From Micrococcales bacterium (GTDB taxonomy: Bacteria; Actinomycetota; Actinomycetes; S36-B12; GCA-2699445), in assembly GCA_002699445.1 (NCBI GenBank), contig PAAU01000013.1:1-54235 (forward strand): a stretch of DNA of 54,235 nucleotides. Direction: 5' to 3'. Numbering within the stretch: position 1 is the stretch's first letter; every line of letters starts with the position of its first letter. Below the pieces are notes generated by a model that had not been told where the DNA came from, searched no databases, and saw only the letters and a list, made by a program, of their open reading frames with translations. A program made the position numbers and the translations under genes. Below, piece by piece: positions 39,271-48,829 of the stretch.

Positions 39271-41045
39271 CGATTTTGGCAGAACCCCCCCAAGAAAGTC
39301 CGGACCTCATACCCCCACGCGAACAAGGGGAGCCTTGGGAGCCTAAGAGCGATTTCCGCTTAGGTCGCACAATCGTTAACTGGCTAACTAGTACCGATCA
39401 CAAAATCATCGGGTACCTCTATCTAATTCAGTCATTCGTCTTCTTCCTAATTGCCGGCATTATGGCTCTGGTCATCCGAGCAGAGTTGACGTCACCTGGA
39501 CTTCAATTTGTTTCGTTAGAGCAGTACAACCAGCTCTTCACGATGCATGGAACGATCATGTTGTTCCTATTTGCCACGCCGCTTTTCGTCGGTCTCGGCA
39601 ATGCGATTATGCCGCTACAAATCGGTGCGCCAGACGTAGCCTTCCCGCGACTCAACATGCTTGGCTACTGGCTCTTTTTCTTCGGCGGATTGATCGTTTC
39701 GCTGAGCCTGCTCACCCCACAAGGGGCGGCTGCTTTCGGCTGGACGGCTTACGCACCACTTTCTGACGGAGTCTTCTCACCCGGTGTCGGCGGAGATATG
39801 TGGTTAATGGGTCTCACCATGGGTGGCCTGGGAACGATCCTGGGGGCAGTTAATTTCATCACGACTATTTTCTGCATGCGGGCGCCTGGAATGACCATGT
39901 TCCGCATGCCGATCTTCTCTTGGACCGTCTTCGTCACGAGCATCCTGGTGCTGTTCGCCTTCCCGCTCTTGGCCGCCGCACTAGTTGTTCTCGAAGTCGA
40001 TCGAAAATTTGGGACCGTCGTCTTCGCCGCCGAAAATGGCGGCGCGATCCTGTGGCAACACCTGTTTTGGTTCTTTGGGCACCCCGAGGTCTACATCCTC
40101 GCGTTGCCATTCTTCGGGGTTGCCAGCGAAATTCTGCCAGTCTTCAGCCGGAAACCCATCTTTGGATACAAGGGGTTGGTCTTCGCCACAATTGCGATTG
40201 CAGGACTTTCGGTCGCGGTATGGGCACACCACATGTACGTCACCGGGTCGATCTACCTGCCATTCTTCGCTCTGATGACCATGCTGATTGCGGTTCCGAC
40301 GGGCGTGAAGTTCTTCAACTGGGTGGGAACTATGTGGAAGGGGTCTCTCTCTTTCGAGACGCCTATGCTCTTCACATTGGGTTTTATGGCAACCTTCCTG
40401 TTCGGCGGACTCACAGGGGTGATCCTTGCCTCGCCGCCGCTTGATTTCCCGGTCTCGGACTCCTACTTTGTCGTTGCTCACTTCCACTACACCGTCTTCG
40501 GCACGGTCGTCTTCCTGATGTTCGCGGCTTACTATTTCTGGTGGCCGAAATGGACTGGGCGTAAATTAAACGAAACGCTCGGAAAGTGGCAGTTCTGGTT
40601 ACTCTTTATTGGGTTCCAGGTCACCTTCTTGATTCAGCACTGGCTCGGGGTCAAGGGCATGCCGCGTCGGTACGGTGAGTATCTGCCGAGTGACGGATTT
40701 ACGGAGATGAACGTGGTCTCTACCGTGGGGTCGGTCATGGTTGCGCTCTCCACGGTGTTCTTCCTGATCAACGTGTTCTACACCTGGCGCAAGGCGCCGA
40801 TGGTGGGTGTGGACGATCCTTGGGGTTTCGGGGGTTCGCTGGAGTGGGCCACCTCATGTCCCCCGCCACGGCATAACTTCACGTCACTGCCCAAGATCCG
40901 TTCGGAGCGTCCAGCCTTCGATCTGCATTATCCTGACATCGAACACAAAACCGGTGGCGAACAGGTCGTTGGTCATTTCGCAGATGCGGTAGGGGCACCT
41001 CCGGGCGATTCCGACGCTAGTACTGCCGAAGGGACAGACAAGTGA
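39267..41045 (+). CDS. ctaD: Cytochrome c oxidase subunit I
   Basis: 592 residues, 12 membrane segments. Catalytic subunit with haem a, haem a3 and CuB. Visible: [13 protein letters not shown], the haem a ligand region [31 protein letters not shown] (CuB His and the cross-linked Tyr), [11 protein letters not shown] and [15 protein letters not shown]. The last 60 residues are an acidic cytoplasmic tail. ATG overlaps the ctaC stop; ctaF overlaps its own stop. Confidence 0.98.
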   Translation: MTILAEPPQESPDLIPPREQGEPWEPKSDFRLGRTIVNWLTSTDHKIIGYLYLIQSFVFFLIAGIMALVIRAELTSPGLQFVSLEQYNQLFTMHGTIMLFLFATPLFVGLGNAIMPLQIGAPDVAFPRLNMLGYWLFFFGGLIVSLSLLTPQGAAAFGWTAYAPLSDGVFSPGVGGDMWLMGLTMGGLGTILGAVNFITTIFCMRAPGMTMFRMPIFSWTVFVTSILVLFAFPLLAAALVVLEVDRKFGTVVFAAENGGAILWQHLFWFFGHPEVYILALPFFGVASEILPVFSRKPIFGYKGLVFATIAIAGLSVAVWAHHMYVTGSIYLPFFALMTMLIAVPTGVKFFNWVGTMWKGSLSFETPMLFTLGFMATFLFGGLTGVILASPPLDFPVSDSYFVVAHFHYTVFGTVVFLMFAAYYFWWPKWTGRKLNETLGKWQFWLLFIGFQVTFLIQHWLGVKGMPRRYGEYLPSDGFTEMNVVSTVGSVMVALSTVFFLINVFYTWRKAPMVGVDDPWGFGGSLEWATSCPPPRHNFTSLPKIRSERPAFDLHYPDIEHKTGGEQVVGHFADAVGAPPGDSDASTAEGTDK

Positions 41046-41437
41046 AGATCGAAGGTTGGCTATTTGTTTTCGGCTTTATCTTCTATACGATCGTCGGCGT
41101 CGCGTACGCCTGGTTAAGCCAGGACATCATCGGAACGGTCTTATTACTTTTCACCGGCATGCTGACACTGGTCGCTGGCTTCTACATTCTGTTTACCTCG
41201 AAACGGGTGTATCCCAGACCTGAGGATCGTCGAGACGGCAACATCGACGAGGCGGATCCGGAATACGGCTTCTTCAGCCCTCACTCGTGGTGGCCGTTAG
41301 CAGTTGGTTTCGCTGTCTTCGTGCTCGTGATGGGTTTCATATTTGCCGCTTGGATGTTTGCTTTCGGCATCTTACTCGTTCTGCTCACTGCCGCGGGATG
41401 GCTCTTCGAGTACTACTACGGCGACTTCGCTCACTGA
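41042..41437 (+). CDS. ctaF: Cytochrome c oxidase subunit IV
   Basis: 131 residues with four membrane segments in two pairs joined by the loop [34 protein letters not shown]. This is the actinobacterial CtaF, an accessory subunit needed for stable oxidase. GTG start overlaps the ctaD stop (GTGA). The 170 bases after it hold no gene except the L,D-transpeptidase ribosome site. Confidence 0.94.
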   Translation: MKIEGWLFVFGFIFYTIVGVAYAWLSQDIIGTVLLLFTGMLTLVAGFYILFTSKRVYPRPEDRRDGNIDEADPEYGFFSPHSWWPLAVGFAVFVLVMGFIFAAWMFAFGILLVLLTAAGWLFEYYYGDFAH

Positions 41438-41607
41438 CTTTGTGCTGTCCAGGTGGCGCTTGGGCTTAAATTAGGTCACAGAACAGCATCGGAAACCCAC
41501 GGTGAGACATTGGCCGCAAATACTGGCGCTTGGTGCAGGTTTGACCGACACTTAAATGGAAAGACTTTATTCGATTAACCAATATCGAGCGCTTGGGGGG
41601 CTGAGCT

Positions 41608-42801
41608 TTGGCCACGAAGAAGAATAAACGCGGTTTTGCGGGCCGTGGGGTAGCGGCTGCTGTTGTCACTATTGCTGCAGTGGGTCTAGCTGGGTGTGGG
41701 CCGAATCTCAGTATGATTACCGCGCCTTGGTCGGAACCAGAGGCTGTAGTGAAGTCCAAGTTGTTTGGCAAGAAAAATGTCAACTTCGACAACGTTCCCA
41801 TCGTCAAAGCTGTAGACGGACAGATCCAGCAGGTCACTGTTGTGGGCCCCGATGGTGAGCGAGTTGGCGGCGAGATGACCCGCAACGGCTCTGCCTGGCA
41901 AATCGACACCAGTGACCTTGATTTTGGAACCGATTACACCGTCTCAGTCGTAGCCGTGGATATGCGAGGCAATCAGACGAACGCAGTGGATTCGTTCCGC
42001 ACCTTCGTCCCGGAGAATGAACTAGTTGCTACGACCAACATCACAACGGGCAGTTCCTACGGTGTTGGAATGCCGCTGATCGTCACATTCAACTCCCCGG
42101 TTGAGAACAAGGCAGAGATTGAAGAGCGCCTGAATGTCGAAACGAACACACCGAACCCTATCGTTGGGGCGTGGAACTGGGAGAGTGATACCCAGGTGAC
42201 CTATCGGCCGAAGCAGTATTGGCCAGCGAACACCAAGGTCCAGTTGAACGCTGACATCAAGGGCGTCAACGCCGGCAATGACTTCTACGCCCTGGATAAT
42301 AAGCGGGAGAAGTTTTCTATCGCGCGTAAATTTGTGATGATCCAAGACTCTGCGTCCAAGCAGATGAAGGTAAAAAAGAATAATAAGACGATTCGAGTAA
42401 TGCCGTCTTCTAGCGGAAAGCCAGGCTACGAGACGCGATCTGGCGACAAAGTCATTATGAGCAAGGAGCAGCACGTCGTCATGGACGCTGCCAGTACGGG
42501 GATCGCCAAAGACGATCCCGAGTACTACCGACTTGATGTCTACTGGGCCATGCGAATCACTTGGTCTGGCGAATATGTCCACTCCGCGCCCTGGTCAGTC
42601 GGCTCTCAGGGCAGTTCAAACGTGAGCCACGGCTGCATCAACCTGGCACCAAGCAACGCAACGTGGCTGTTCAACCAGGCCAAGATCGGTGATCCGGTTG
42701 AGGTCAAGAACACCGGCCGCACCCAAGATCTTGGGAATGGTTGGACCATGTGGGAAGAGTCCTGGAACGACTGGAAATCCGGCAGCGCTCTAGAGGCCTG
42801 A
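41608..42801 (+). CDS. L,D-transpeptidase lipoprotein
   Basis: 397 residues. Lipobox LAGC at Cys30, then two Ig-like domains (about 55-225), then the YkuD catalytic domain with SHGCINLAP (His341, Cys343). Enzymes of this layout (mycobacterial LdtMt2 type) make 3-3 cross-links between meso-DAP residues in peptidoglycan. TTG start with GGGGGG about 9 bases upstream; no better start is present. Single-gene unit between ctaF and the exonuclease gene. Confidence 0.93.
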   Translation: MATKKNKRGFAGRGVAAAVVTIAAVGLAGCGPNLSMITAPWSEPEAVVKSKLFGKKNVNFDNVPIVKAVDGQIQQVTVVGPDGERVGGEMTRNGSAWQIDTSDLDFGTDYTVSVVAVDMRGNQTNAVDSFRTFVPENELVATTNITTGSSYGVGMPLIVTFNSPVENKAEIEERLNVETNTPNPIVGAWNWESDTQVTYRPKQYWPANTKVQLNADIKGVNAGNDFYALDNKREKFSIARKFVMIQDSASKQMKVKKNNKTIRVMPSSSGKPGYETRSGDKVIMSKEQHVVMDAASTGIAKDDPEYYRLDVYWAMRITWSGEYVHSAPWSVGSQGSSNVSHGCINLAPSNATWLFNQAKIGDPVEVKNTGRTQDLGNGWTMWEESWNDWKSGSALEA

Positions 42802-42921
42802 TCATGAGGTGCAGGCTGTCTTAACTGCTGTGGTTTTAGCTACTTGGGTAACTACAACCGGCCGAGTGTTGATAGGGCGTGTCGCTCTGCTGTTGTCGGA
42901 GCCTCGGCATACGTTCGTTTT

Positions 42922-44724
42922 ATGACTACGAGTGGCCAAACGCCGGTGCAGGCCGCCTTCGACGATCTTGGTGCAGCGCTCCACTCTGTCGATTTCGTCG
43001 TTGTCGATTTGGAGACCACAGGTGGTTCCGCCAAGGATTGCCACATTACCGAGATAGGGGCGGTGCGATCTCGGGGTGGCGAGCAGCTGGGTGAGTTCCA
43101 GACACTCGTAAATCCGGGCGTACCTGTGCCACCGTTCATTTCAGCGCTCACCGGGATCACCGATGCAGTACTAGCTGGGGCGCCGCGCATTCATAGCGTG
43201 TTGCCTGCGTTCCTGGAGTTCGCGCATGGTGCTGTCTTGGTTGCCCATAATGCGGGCTTTGATATGAGCTTCCTGAAGGCCGCTTGTCGAGAGGTTGACA
43301 CATTATGGCCCGCGGTTACCGTGCTGGATACAGCACGACTCGCACGAGTTTTGATGAATCGGGATGAAGTGCGAAACAACAAGTTGGCCACATTGGCCAA
43401 CTTTTTTCGCGCAGAGACCGTTCCCGATCATCGCGCCCTCCATGATGCCCGAGCGACCATGACGGTGCTACATGGATTACTGGAGCGCGCTGCCGGTTTC
43501 GGAGTCACGCACTTGGAAGATCTGGTCCAAATCAGTACCAGGATCACCAAAGAGCAGCGAAGTAAGCGGACGCTAGCGGATGGACTGCCAGACAAGCCCG
43601 GGGTCTATCTGTTCCTGGGGCCGGATGACAAACCACTTTACGTAGGGAAATCGAAATCAATTCGGACTCGAGTTCGCAGCTACTTCACTCGTTCCGAACA
43701 GCGTGGCCGCATGATGGAGATGATCCGGATCGCTCAACGGGTGCACCCCATACCCTGTGCCACCGATCTCGAAGCTCAGGTGCGCGAGATCAGACTCATC
43801 GCAGAGCACCGTCCGCCGTACAACCGTCGGTCGCGTAACCCGGAGCGTGCGGTCTGGCTTAAGTTGACCGCTGAGCCGTTTCCGCGGCTAGTCGTTGCCC
43901 GAAAAATCGGTGCCGATAGTCACCGGGGCGCGCACTATGTGGGTCCGTTTGCTTCTGGAGTAGGGGCACAACGAGCACGAGAAGCGATACATACTGCCTT
44001 GCCCTTACGGACGTGTACCCCCCGGATTGCTAAATCGATCCGCTCACCGGCGTGTATCTCAGCTGAACTAGGTACGTGCTGCGCGCCGTGCGTTAACCCC
44101 GATTCCCACGACAAATATCGCGAATTGGCAAGTCAAGCTGCGGTGGCGATGCAGGACCCGGTCAGGGTGGTGACAGCGGTTCGGCAACGGATGCGGGAAC
44201 TAGCCCACGAGGAGCGGTTCGAAGAAGCTGCTCGAGAACGAGAGCAGCTGCGGGCTCTATTGGTTGGTACGACGAGGATGACCGAGCGGCTGCTACTCGG
44301 CAGCACAGCTGAGATAGTGGCTGCTCGCGCTCAAGGACGCGATTGGGAAGTGCATGTGATTCGCTACGGACGATTGGCAGCGACGACCTTGGTGCGACCG
44401 GATGAAGACCCACAACTGGCAGTAGCTGCCGCGGTTGCTGCAGCAGAACATGTCTCCCCACCTGGCTGGGGCGAGACTGCCGCACTTCCGGAAGAAAGTT
44501 CGCTGATTATCGCTTGGCTATGGAAGTCAGGTACCCGATTGGTTTCGGTGAGCGAACCGCTGAGCTTTCCGCTGACGGCGCCCCAGCGATTCGGTGAGGA
44601 ACTCCCGAAACCGACCAGGCCCAGCGATCCCAGTCAGCGCATATCGGCGCCGGCTGCCTCCCACAAGTCGAGAATTTCACTCGCAGCGCCCGATTCCACG
44701 GCAAGTTTTGCTCGTTCCAGTTGA
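42922..44724 (+). CDS. DEDDh exonuclease fused to UvrC-like GIY-YIG nuclease
   Basis: 600 residues. The N-terminal DnaQ-type 3'-5' exonuclease has D29/E31 in VVVDLETTGG, the Exo II motif HNAGFDMSFL and the Exo III motif HRALHDARAT. A GIY-YIG domain follows (GVYLFLGPDDKPLYVGKSKSIRTRVRSYF) and then a UvrC-like region with a Cys cluster (GTCCAPCVNPDSH). Same layout as mycobacterial Rv2191. A DNA-repair role is likely. ATG at 42922 follows TACGTT by 6 bases (leaderless type). Its last 91 bases overlap the convergent trpD. Confidence 0.92.
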   Translation: MTTSGQTPVQAAFDDLGAALHSVDFVVVDLETTGGSAKDCHITEIGAVRSRGGEQLGEFQTLVNPGVPVPPFISALTGITDAVLAGAPRIHSVLPAFLEFAHGAVLVAHNAGFDMSFLKAACREVDTLWPAVTVLDTARLARVLMNRDEVRNNKLATLANFFRAETVPDHRALHDARATMTVLHGLLERAAGFGVTHLEDLVQISTRITKEQRSKRTLADGLPDKPGVYLFLGPDDKPLYVGKSKSIRTRVRSYFTRSEQRGRMMEMIRIAQRVHPIPCATDLEAQVREIRLIAEHRPPYNRRSRNPERAVWLKLTAEPFPRLVVARKIGADSHRGAHYVGPFASGVGAQRAREAIHTALPLRTCTPRIAKSIRSPACISAELGTCCAPCVNPDSHDKYRELASQAAVAMQDPVRVVTAVRQRMRELAHEERFEEAAREREQLRALLVGTTRMTERLLLGSTAEIVAARAQGRDWEVHVIRYGRLAATTLVRPDEDPQLAVAAAVAAAEHVSPPGWGETAALPEESSLIIAWLWKSGTRLVSVSEPLSFPLTAPQRFGEELPKPTRPSDPSQRISAPAASHKSRISLAAPDSTASFARSS

Positions 44725-45695
44725 GCCTGCATGGCTGGCAGGAGATCTTTTGGCGTGTCCCGCCCCACTGAATCGGCGGCTACTAGAGCAGCCGCCGCGT
44801 TCACTAGAACCGCATCACGGATTGCGGTCAGGTCTTCCGCTGAATCCGGTTCGAGTACTGAGCGCATTATCTCTGCATTGCGAGTCGCGTCGCCGCCTCG
44901 TAGGTCGGACTGATTGACTCTAGGTATTCCAAGATCTGCCGCATCGAGAACGGTTTCGCTAACCGAGCCGGCCCGACAGTCCCAGACTCGAGTAGTAGTC
45001 GTAGTGGTGACCTCATCTAGACCGTCTTCCCCCCGCACAACGAGTGCGGAAGTGCCACGTTTGGCGAGTGCAGCGGCCACGATAGGCGCCATCTGCACAT
45101 CTGCGACACCTACGACTTGTGCCGCTGGCCTGGCCGGATTAGCGAGCGGCCCGAGCACATTGAAAATGGTTCGGATGCCCAATTCAGCTCGGACTGGGCC
45201 AGCAAACCGCATCGCGGGGTGAAAAGTACGAGCAAAACAGAAACCGATTGACGCCCGATTCACCGACTCGACGACTTGTTCGGCCGAAAGTTCGAGCGGT
45301 ATCCCCAGTGCTTCTAGTACATCGGCGGAACCGGATTGGGATGAAGCGGAACGGTTACCGTGCTTGACCACCTTTTGCCCGGCCGCGGCAACGACAACAG
45401 CTGCCATCGTGGAAATATTTGCCGAGTGGGAGTTGTCACCTCCGGTGCCGCAGGTGTCGACCGTCGTCCCGGAGACCTCGACGGGTAGTGAATGATCAAG
45501 CATGCTGTCGACCAACCAGGCCAACTCTGCACCCGAGGTGCCCTTGGCGCGCAAGGCAACAAGAAAGCCAGCGATCTGAGCAGATGTGGCCGCACCGGAC
45601 ATGATGCTGTCCATAGCCCAGTGGGACTGACTCTCGTCTAAATCTTTACCCGAGAGTAGGTTTTCCAAAACTGACGGCCAAGTGGTTGCGCTCAT
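44634..45695 (-). CDS. trpD: Anthranilate phosphoribosyltransferase
   Basis: 353 residues. Second step of tryptophan synthesis: anthranilate plus PRPP. PRPP site DTCGTGGDNSHSANISTMAAVVVAA near residue 80, KHGNRSASSQSGSADVLEALG near 113, and the metal site GEDGLDEVTTTTTT near 222. ATG follows TAATCT by 6 bases (leaderless type). A perfect palindrome overlaps that -10 box. Stands apart from any other trp gene, as in mycobacteria. Confidence 0.96.
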   Translation of the reverse strand: MSATTWPSVLENLLSGKDLDESQSHWAMDSIMSGAATSAQIAGFLVALRAKGTSGAELAWLVDSMLDHSLPVEVSGTTVDTCGTGGDNSHSANISTMAAVVVAAAGQKVVKHGNRSASSQSGSADVLEALGIPLELSAEQVVESVNRASIGFCFARTFHPAMRFAGPVRAELGIRTIFNVLGPLANPARPAAQVVGVADVQMAPIVAAALAKRGTSALVVRGEDGLDEVTTTTTTRVWDCRAGSVSETVLDAADLGIPRVNQSDLRGGDATRNAEIMRSVLEPDSAEDLTAIRDAVLVNAAAALVAADSVGRDTPKDLLPAMQAQLERAKLAVESGAASEILDLWEAAGADMR

Positions 45696-45701
45696 CGCAG
45701 C

Positions 45702-45723
45702 AGATTAGACCAAGATCTAATCT
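45702..45723 (-). promoter_or_regulatory. Palindromic operator-like site over the trpD promoter
   Basis: AGATTAGA (45702-45709) and TCTAATCT (45716-45723) are perfect inverted repeats separated by 6 bases. The arm nearest trpD contains the predicted -10 box TAATCT, 6 bases before the trpD ATG. A bound dimer would block transcription. A second short repeat (CTCCCG/CGGGAG, 45722-45738) adjoins it. Confidence 0.5.
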
Positions 45724-45755
45724 CCCGGGACACGGGAGGTCATTTCTTCGCTTTA

Positions 45756-46166
45756 TCAGGACGTGGGCAGCGCAGCGATCCGACGCCTGAGGAGCCCGGC
45801 CACGGATTCAGCGAAAACCAATGGATCTAACGGCAGTGGAGCGACATCATCAGCCCGCGACCACGTGGCGAGCCACGCGTCAGCCTGACGTCCAACCACC
45901 AGCAGGATCGGGGGGCAGTTGTAAATCTCATCCTTTAGCTGGCGGCAGACACCCATACCGCCCGCGGGGGCAGCTTCGCCATCGAGGATGGCGAGATCGA
46001 TACCGCCGGCGTCCATTCGTTCGATCGTCCCTCCCTCGGTCGCCGTCTGGGCGTACTCCACGCGGGGGAGCTCGGCGGACGGTCGAGGTCCCAGCAACTC
46101 CATCACCTGCGCCCGGAAATTGCTGTCGTCGGAATAGAGGAGGACATTCAGCGCACTTGCTGCCAT
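45756..46166 (-). CDS. Orphan receiver-like protein
   Basis: 136 residues, one CheY-like receiver fold. Acidic pair DD at 13-14, phospho-acceptor position Asp62 (LAILDGEAAPAGGMGV). The conserved Lys before Pro in beta-5 is replaced (APLPLDP). No output domain and no kinase gene nearby. ATG follows TAGGAT by 6 bases (leaderless type). Similar lone receivers lie near trpD/ctaE in other actinobacteria; function unknown. Confidence 0.75.
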   Translation of the reverse strand: MAASALNVLLYSDDSNFRAQVMELLGPRPSAELPRVEYAQTATEGGTIERMDAGGIDLAILDGEAAPAGGMGVCRQLKDEIYNCPPILLVVGRQADAWLATWSRADDVAPLPLDPLVFAESVAGLLRRRIAALPTS

Positions 46167-46364
46167 GGCGTGATCCTAGCGGCCCTACCGGTAGTAGACC
46201 CGCCGTGGTGGCAACTTGTGACCGAGGAACCCAAAAAATACTCACAGTTCGTGAGTTCCCGCAGCGACAAACGCCAAATGCCTCAGATTCAGCCGAGTGC
46301 CATGAAGGTCCAAGTGTGGGTTCACTCAACCCTGATCGGTATTCGCGGCAAGCCTCCAGACCCG

Positions 46365-47171
46365 TTAGGAGCTGTGACCTTGATGCATTATCGATTTCTG
46401 TTCCGTCTGCATGTGCACAAACGCTGGGATATCTGCCCATTGGATAGCGACAAATAGTGAAGCACCAGGGCCAACCTGATCTTTGACAACCGAAACGTTT
46501 TCCAAACATAGATCGACGATGAAGAACGCATCGCCGCCTTCGGGGCCGATCGCGTAAGAAGGTGGTACCCACATCCCGCCTGCGGAAGCCTCCGCAAGCA
46601 GCAGGCGATTGACACAGGGAAGATTCGTGGCTTGCGGGGTAACCAAAGACGCAACTTCAGTTTGATTGTCGATTTGGTAGAAGCCGTTATTTGTTCCCGG
46701 AACCGGCTTTATTCCGCTGAGAAACGAGGGCCCACCGTAGGAAGCTAGTCGCTTTCCTTTCTTCTCTTCCAAAACAATGTCGTCACCGAGAGCTCCGAGC
46801 CCAACTTCAGCACTACGCCATGCAGGGCCAAACGTAAGCGGTTTGTGTATCTGCTCAGCGGCTTCGGCCGGGGTTAGCGAGTTGGATGCTTGTACGAGCG
46901 CGGTATCGATTGCGCGAGTGACCGCTTGATGTGCGTTGTAGAACGCATCAAGATCTTTAGTTGGATCGGGAATTTCTAACTGCCCCTCCGCATTGCGCAG
47001 TGAAGGAACAGCCTCCATAAGTCCTTCGGGAGTGCAGAAGTCCGCTGAAGCAGCTCCAGCATCGGTCGAGTCTGCTCCAGAAGTGCAACCGACGAGCAGA
47101 AGTAGGGATGCTATAACGCCAACTGCAGCGCGGGGAAGTGATTTTGGGACTTTGACCTCGTAGTGACTCAT
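46365..47171 (-). CDS. Predicted lipoprotein, unknown function
   Basis: 268 residues. Signal with lipobox LVGC (Cys29), a small Ser/Ala linker, then a globular domain with three further Cys (DFCTPEG, NLPCVNR, VDLCLEN) that could form disulfides. No family recognised. ATG follows TACGAT by 6 bases (leaderless type), supporting expression. The 198 bases between this gene and the receiver gene hold nothing I can name. Confidence 0.75.
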   Translation of the reverse strand: MSHYEVKVPKSLPRAAVGVIASLLLLVGCTSGADSTDAGAASADFCTPEGLMEAVPSLRNAEGQLEIPDPTKDLDAFYNAHQAVTRAIDTALVQASNSLTPAEAAEQIHKPLTFGPAWRSAEVGLGALGDDIVLEEKKGKRLASYGGPSFLSGIKPVPGTNNGFYQIDNQTEVASLVTPQATNLPCVNRLLLAEASAGGMWVPPSYAIGPEGGDAFFIVDLCLENVSVVKDQVGPGASLFVAIQWADIPAFVHMQTEQKSIMHQGHSS

Positions 47172-47280
47172 GCCGTGATCGTAGGGCTATTCTTTACCGA
47201 AGATGATTGTCTTTGGAGATGACTTCAAGTGCGATCGAGATGGTCATTGATCCTCGTCAGCGCCCCTAGGTCACGCAACC

Positions 47281-47952
47281 GTGCGACGGGTTTTGCCATT
47301 TCGAAGACGCCGGATGATTGGCCCTTTCATCTACGCCGACATCATGGGTCCGGAGCGCTTTGATCCCGGTGTCGGCGCCGATATCGATGCCCACCCGCAC
47401 ATCGGATTATCGACGCTTACCTACCTCACAGCTGGATCGCTGGTGCACCGTGATTCCACCGGGGCCGTGCAACAAATCGAACCTGGCGAAGTGAACTGGA
47501 TGACGTCGGGTTCGGGAGTCTGCCACACCGAACGATCAACACCGCACGATCGGCTGATCGACTCGGATCTGGCCGGCCTACAAACGTGGGTCGCTCTAAC
47601 CAAAGACGCCGAGGCATCTGGGGCTTTTTTTGAGCATGCGGGTGAGAATGGAATTCCAACTGAGCATCGCGAACGCGGTGTGATAAACCTCAGCGGCGAG
47701 CTTGCAGTTGCGGGACAGACGCTCGGGGAGGGACAACTCGCGGTACTAACTCCCGACGAGGAGGTCGAACTGACTGGAACCGGGCGAGCCATGCTCTTGG
47801 CGGGTGATCCGGTCGGCGAACGATTCATCTGGCGGAACTTCGTAGCTTCGGACCGCGAACTGATCGAAACAGCCAAGCAAAGTTGGGATCAGCAAACCTT
47901 TCCGAAGGTGCCGCAGGACCACGAGCGCTGGATGTCACGCCCGCAAAGTTAG
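47281..47952 (+). CDS. Pirin-family bicupin protein, short N-terminus
   Basis: 223 residues. First cupin metal site DAHPHIGLSTLTYLTAGSLVHRDS and EVNWMTSGSGVCHTE (three His and Glu of pirin); a second cupin half follows. Bacterial pirins include quercetinase-like enzymes and regulators. The protein starts at VRRVLPFRRRRMIGPF, a point where relatives normally already have about 20 residues. The frame upstream is open to 47251 but has no start codon. No Shine-Dalgarno sequence before the GTG. Confidence 0.82.
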   Translation: MRRVLPFRRRRMIGPFIYADIMGPERFDPGVGADIDAHPHIGLSTLTYLTAGSLVHRDSTGAVQQIEPGEVNWMTSGSGVCHTERSTPHDRLIDSDLAGLQTWVALTKDAEASGAFFEHAGENGIPTEHRERGVINLSGELAVAGQTLGEGQLAVLTPDEEVELTGTGRAMLLAGDPVGERFIWRNFVASDRELIETAKQSWDQQTFPKVPQDHERWMSRPQS

Positions 47953-48186
47953 CTCTGACAACAGCATCCGACGACTAGCGGTATCCAAGGCGTAGCGAAA
48001 GTTTGAAGGTAGGGCCCTGCCGGCTTCAGTCTGGCGCACCGAAATGGCACTTTTGGGACGTCGTTTCGGAGGGTTTTTCGCGGGGTCAGCCCCCTGATCC
48101 CGGAATTCCCCGACTTTAGGTCCGTAATGCGCCGGATTTCGGGGGGTCGTGGAGCGCTTCGGCCCGGACTCTGCAAGAATCCAAAC

Positions 48187-48789
48187 GTGGCTACCGCAAC
48201 CGCTGTTGAAGCGCAGGCGAACGCGCCGGCGAATCGACCCAACATGGTGTCAGTTGGCACAATTGTGTGGCTGTCGAGTGAGTTGATGTTCTTCGCTGGA
48301 CTCTTCGCGATGTACTTGACCACACGCGGAATCAACATTGATGTGTGGAAAGAAGACACGGAAAAGCTAAATATTCCGTTTGCCGCTGCGAACACGACGA
48401 TTCTCGTACTCAGTTCCGTGACCTGTCAGTTGGGTGTTTTCGCTGCAGAGCGTGGCGATCGCAGCCGAATGAGGTTTTGGTTCGTCATTACGTTTTTGAT
48501 GGGCTCATTTTTTATCGCCGGGCAGGTATATGAATACGCCAAGCTTTTTGAAGAAGGACTGAGTTTCTCGGGTTCCGCCTACGGATCGGTCTTCTTCCTA
48601 ACAACTGGTTTCCACGGCCTTCACGTCACGGGTGGCCTCATCGCATTCCTCTTCGTCCTCGGCCGTACCTACATGGCCCGAAGATTCACTCACCAAGAAG
48701 CCACGTCCGCGATCGTTACCTCGTATTATTGGCACTTCGTAGATGTGGTGTGGGTTGCCCTATTCGCCATGATCTACATCCTGCAATAA
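48187..48789 (+). CDS. ctaE: Cytochrome c oxidase subunit III
   Basis: 200 residues, five membrane segments. Marks: [39 protein letters not shown] and [20 protein letters not shown]. Short subunit III as in other actinobacteria. GTG at 48187 follows AAGAAT by 6 bases (leaderless type); upstream open frame not used. qcrCAB follow 40 bases on. The 234 bases before it hold no gene, only short GC-rich repeats around 48085-48110. Confidence 0.96.
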   Translation: MATATAVEAQANAPANRPNMVSVGTIVWLSSELMFFAGLFAMYLTTRGINIDVWKEDTEKLNIPFAAANTTILVLSSVTCQLGVFAAERGDRSRMRFWFVITFLMGSFFIAGQVYEYAKLFEEGLSFSGSAYGSVFFLTTGFHGLHVTGGLIAFLFVLGRTYMARRFTHQEATSAIVTSYYWHFVDVVWVALFAMIYILQ

Positions 48790-48829
48790 CGTTTTAAGCC
48801 CTGACCAACGACCATCGAGAGGTGAAAGT

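Noticed and set aside
48085-48115. GC-rich repeats before ctaE (GGGGTCAG and CTGATCCC) as a terminator or riboswitch
   Set aside because: The stem is short with a wobble pair and no T-run, and I recognise no aptamer motif.
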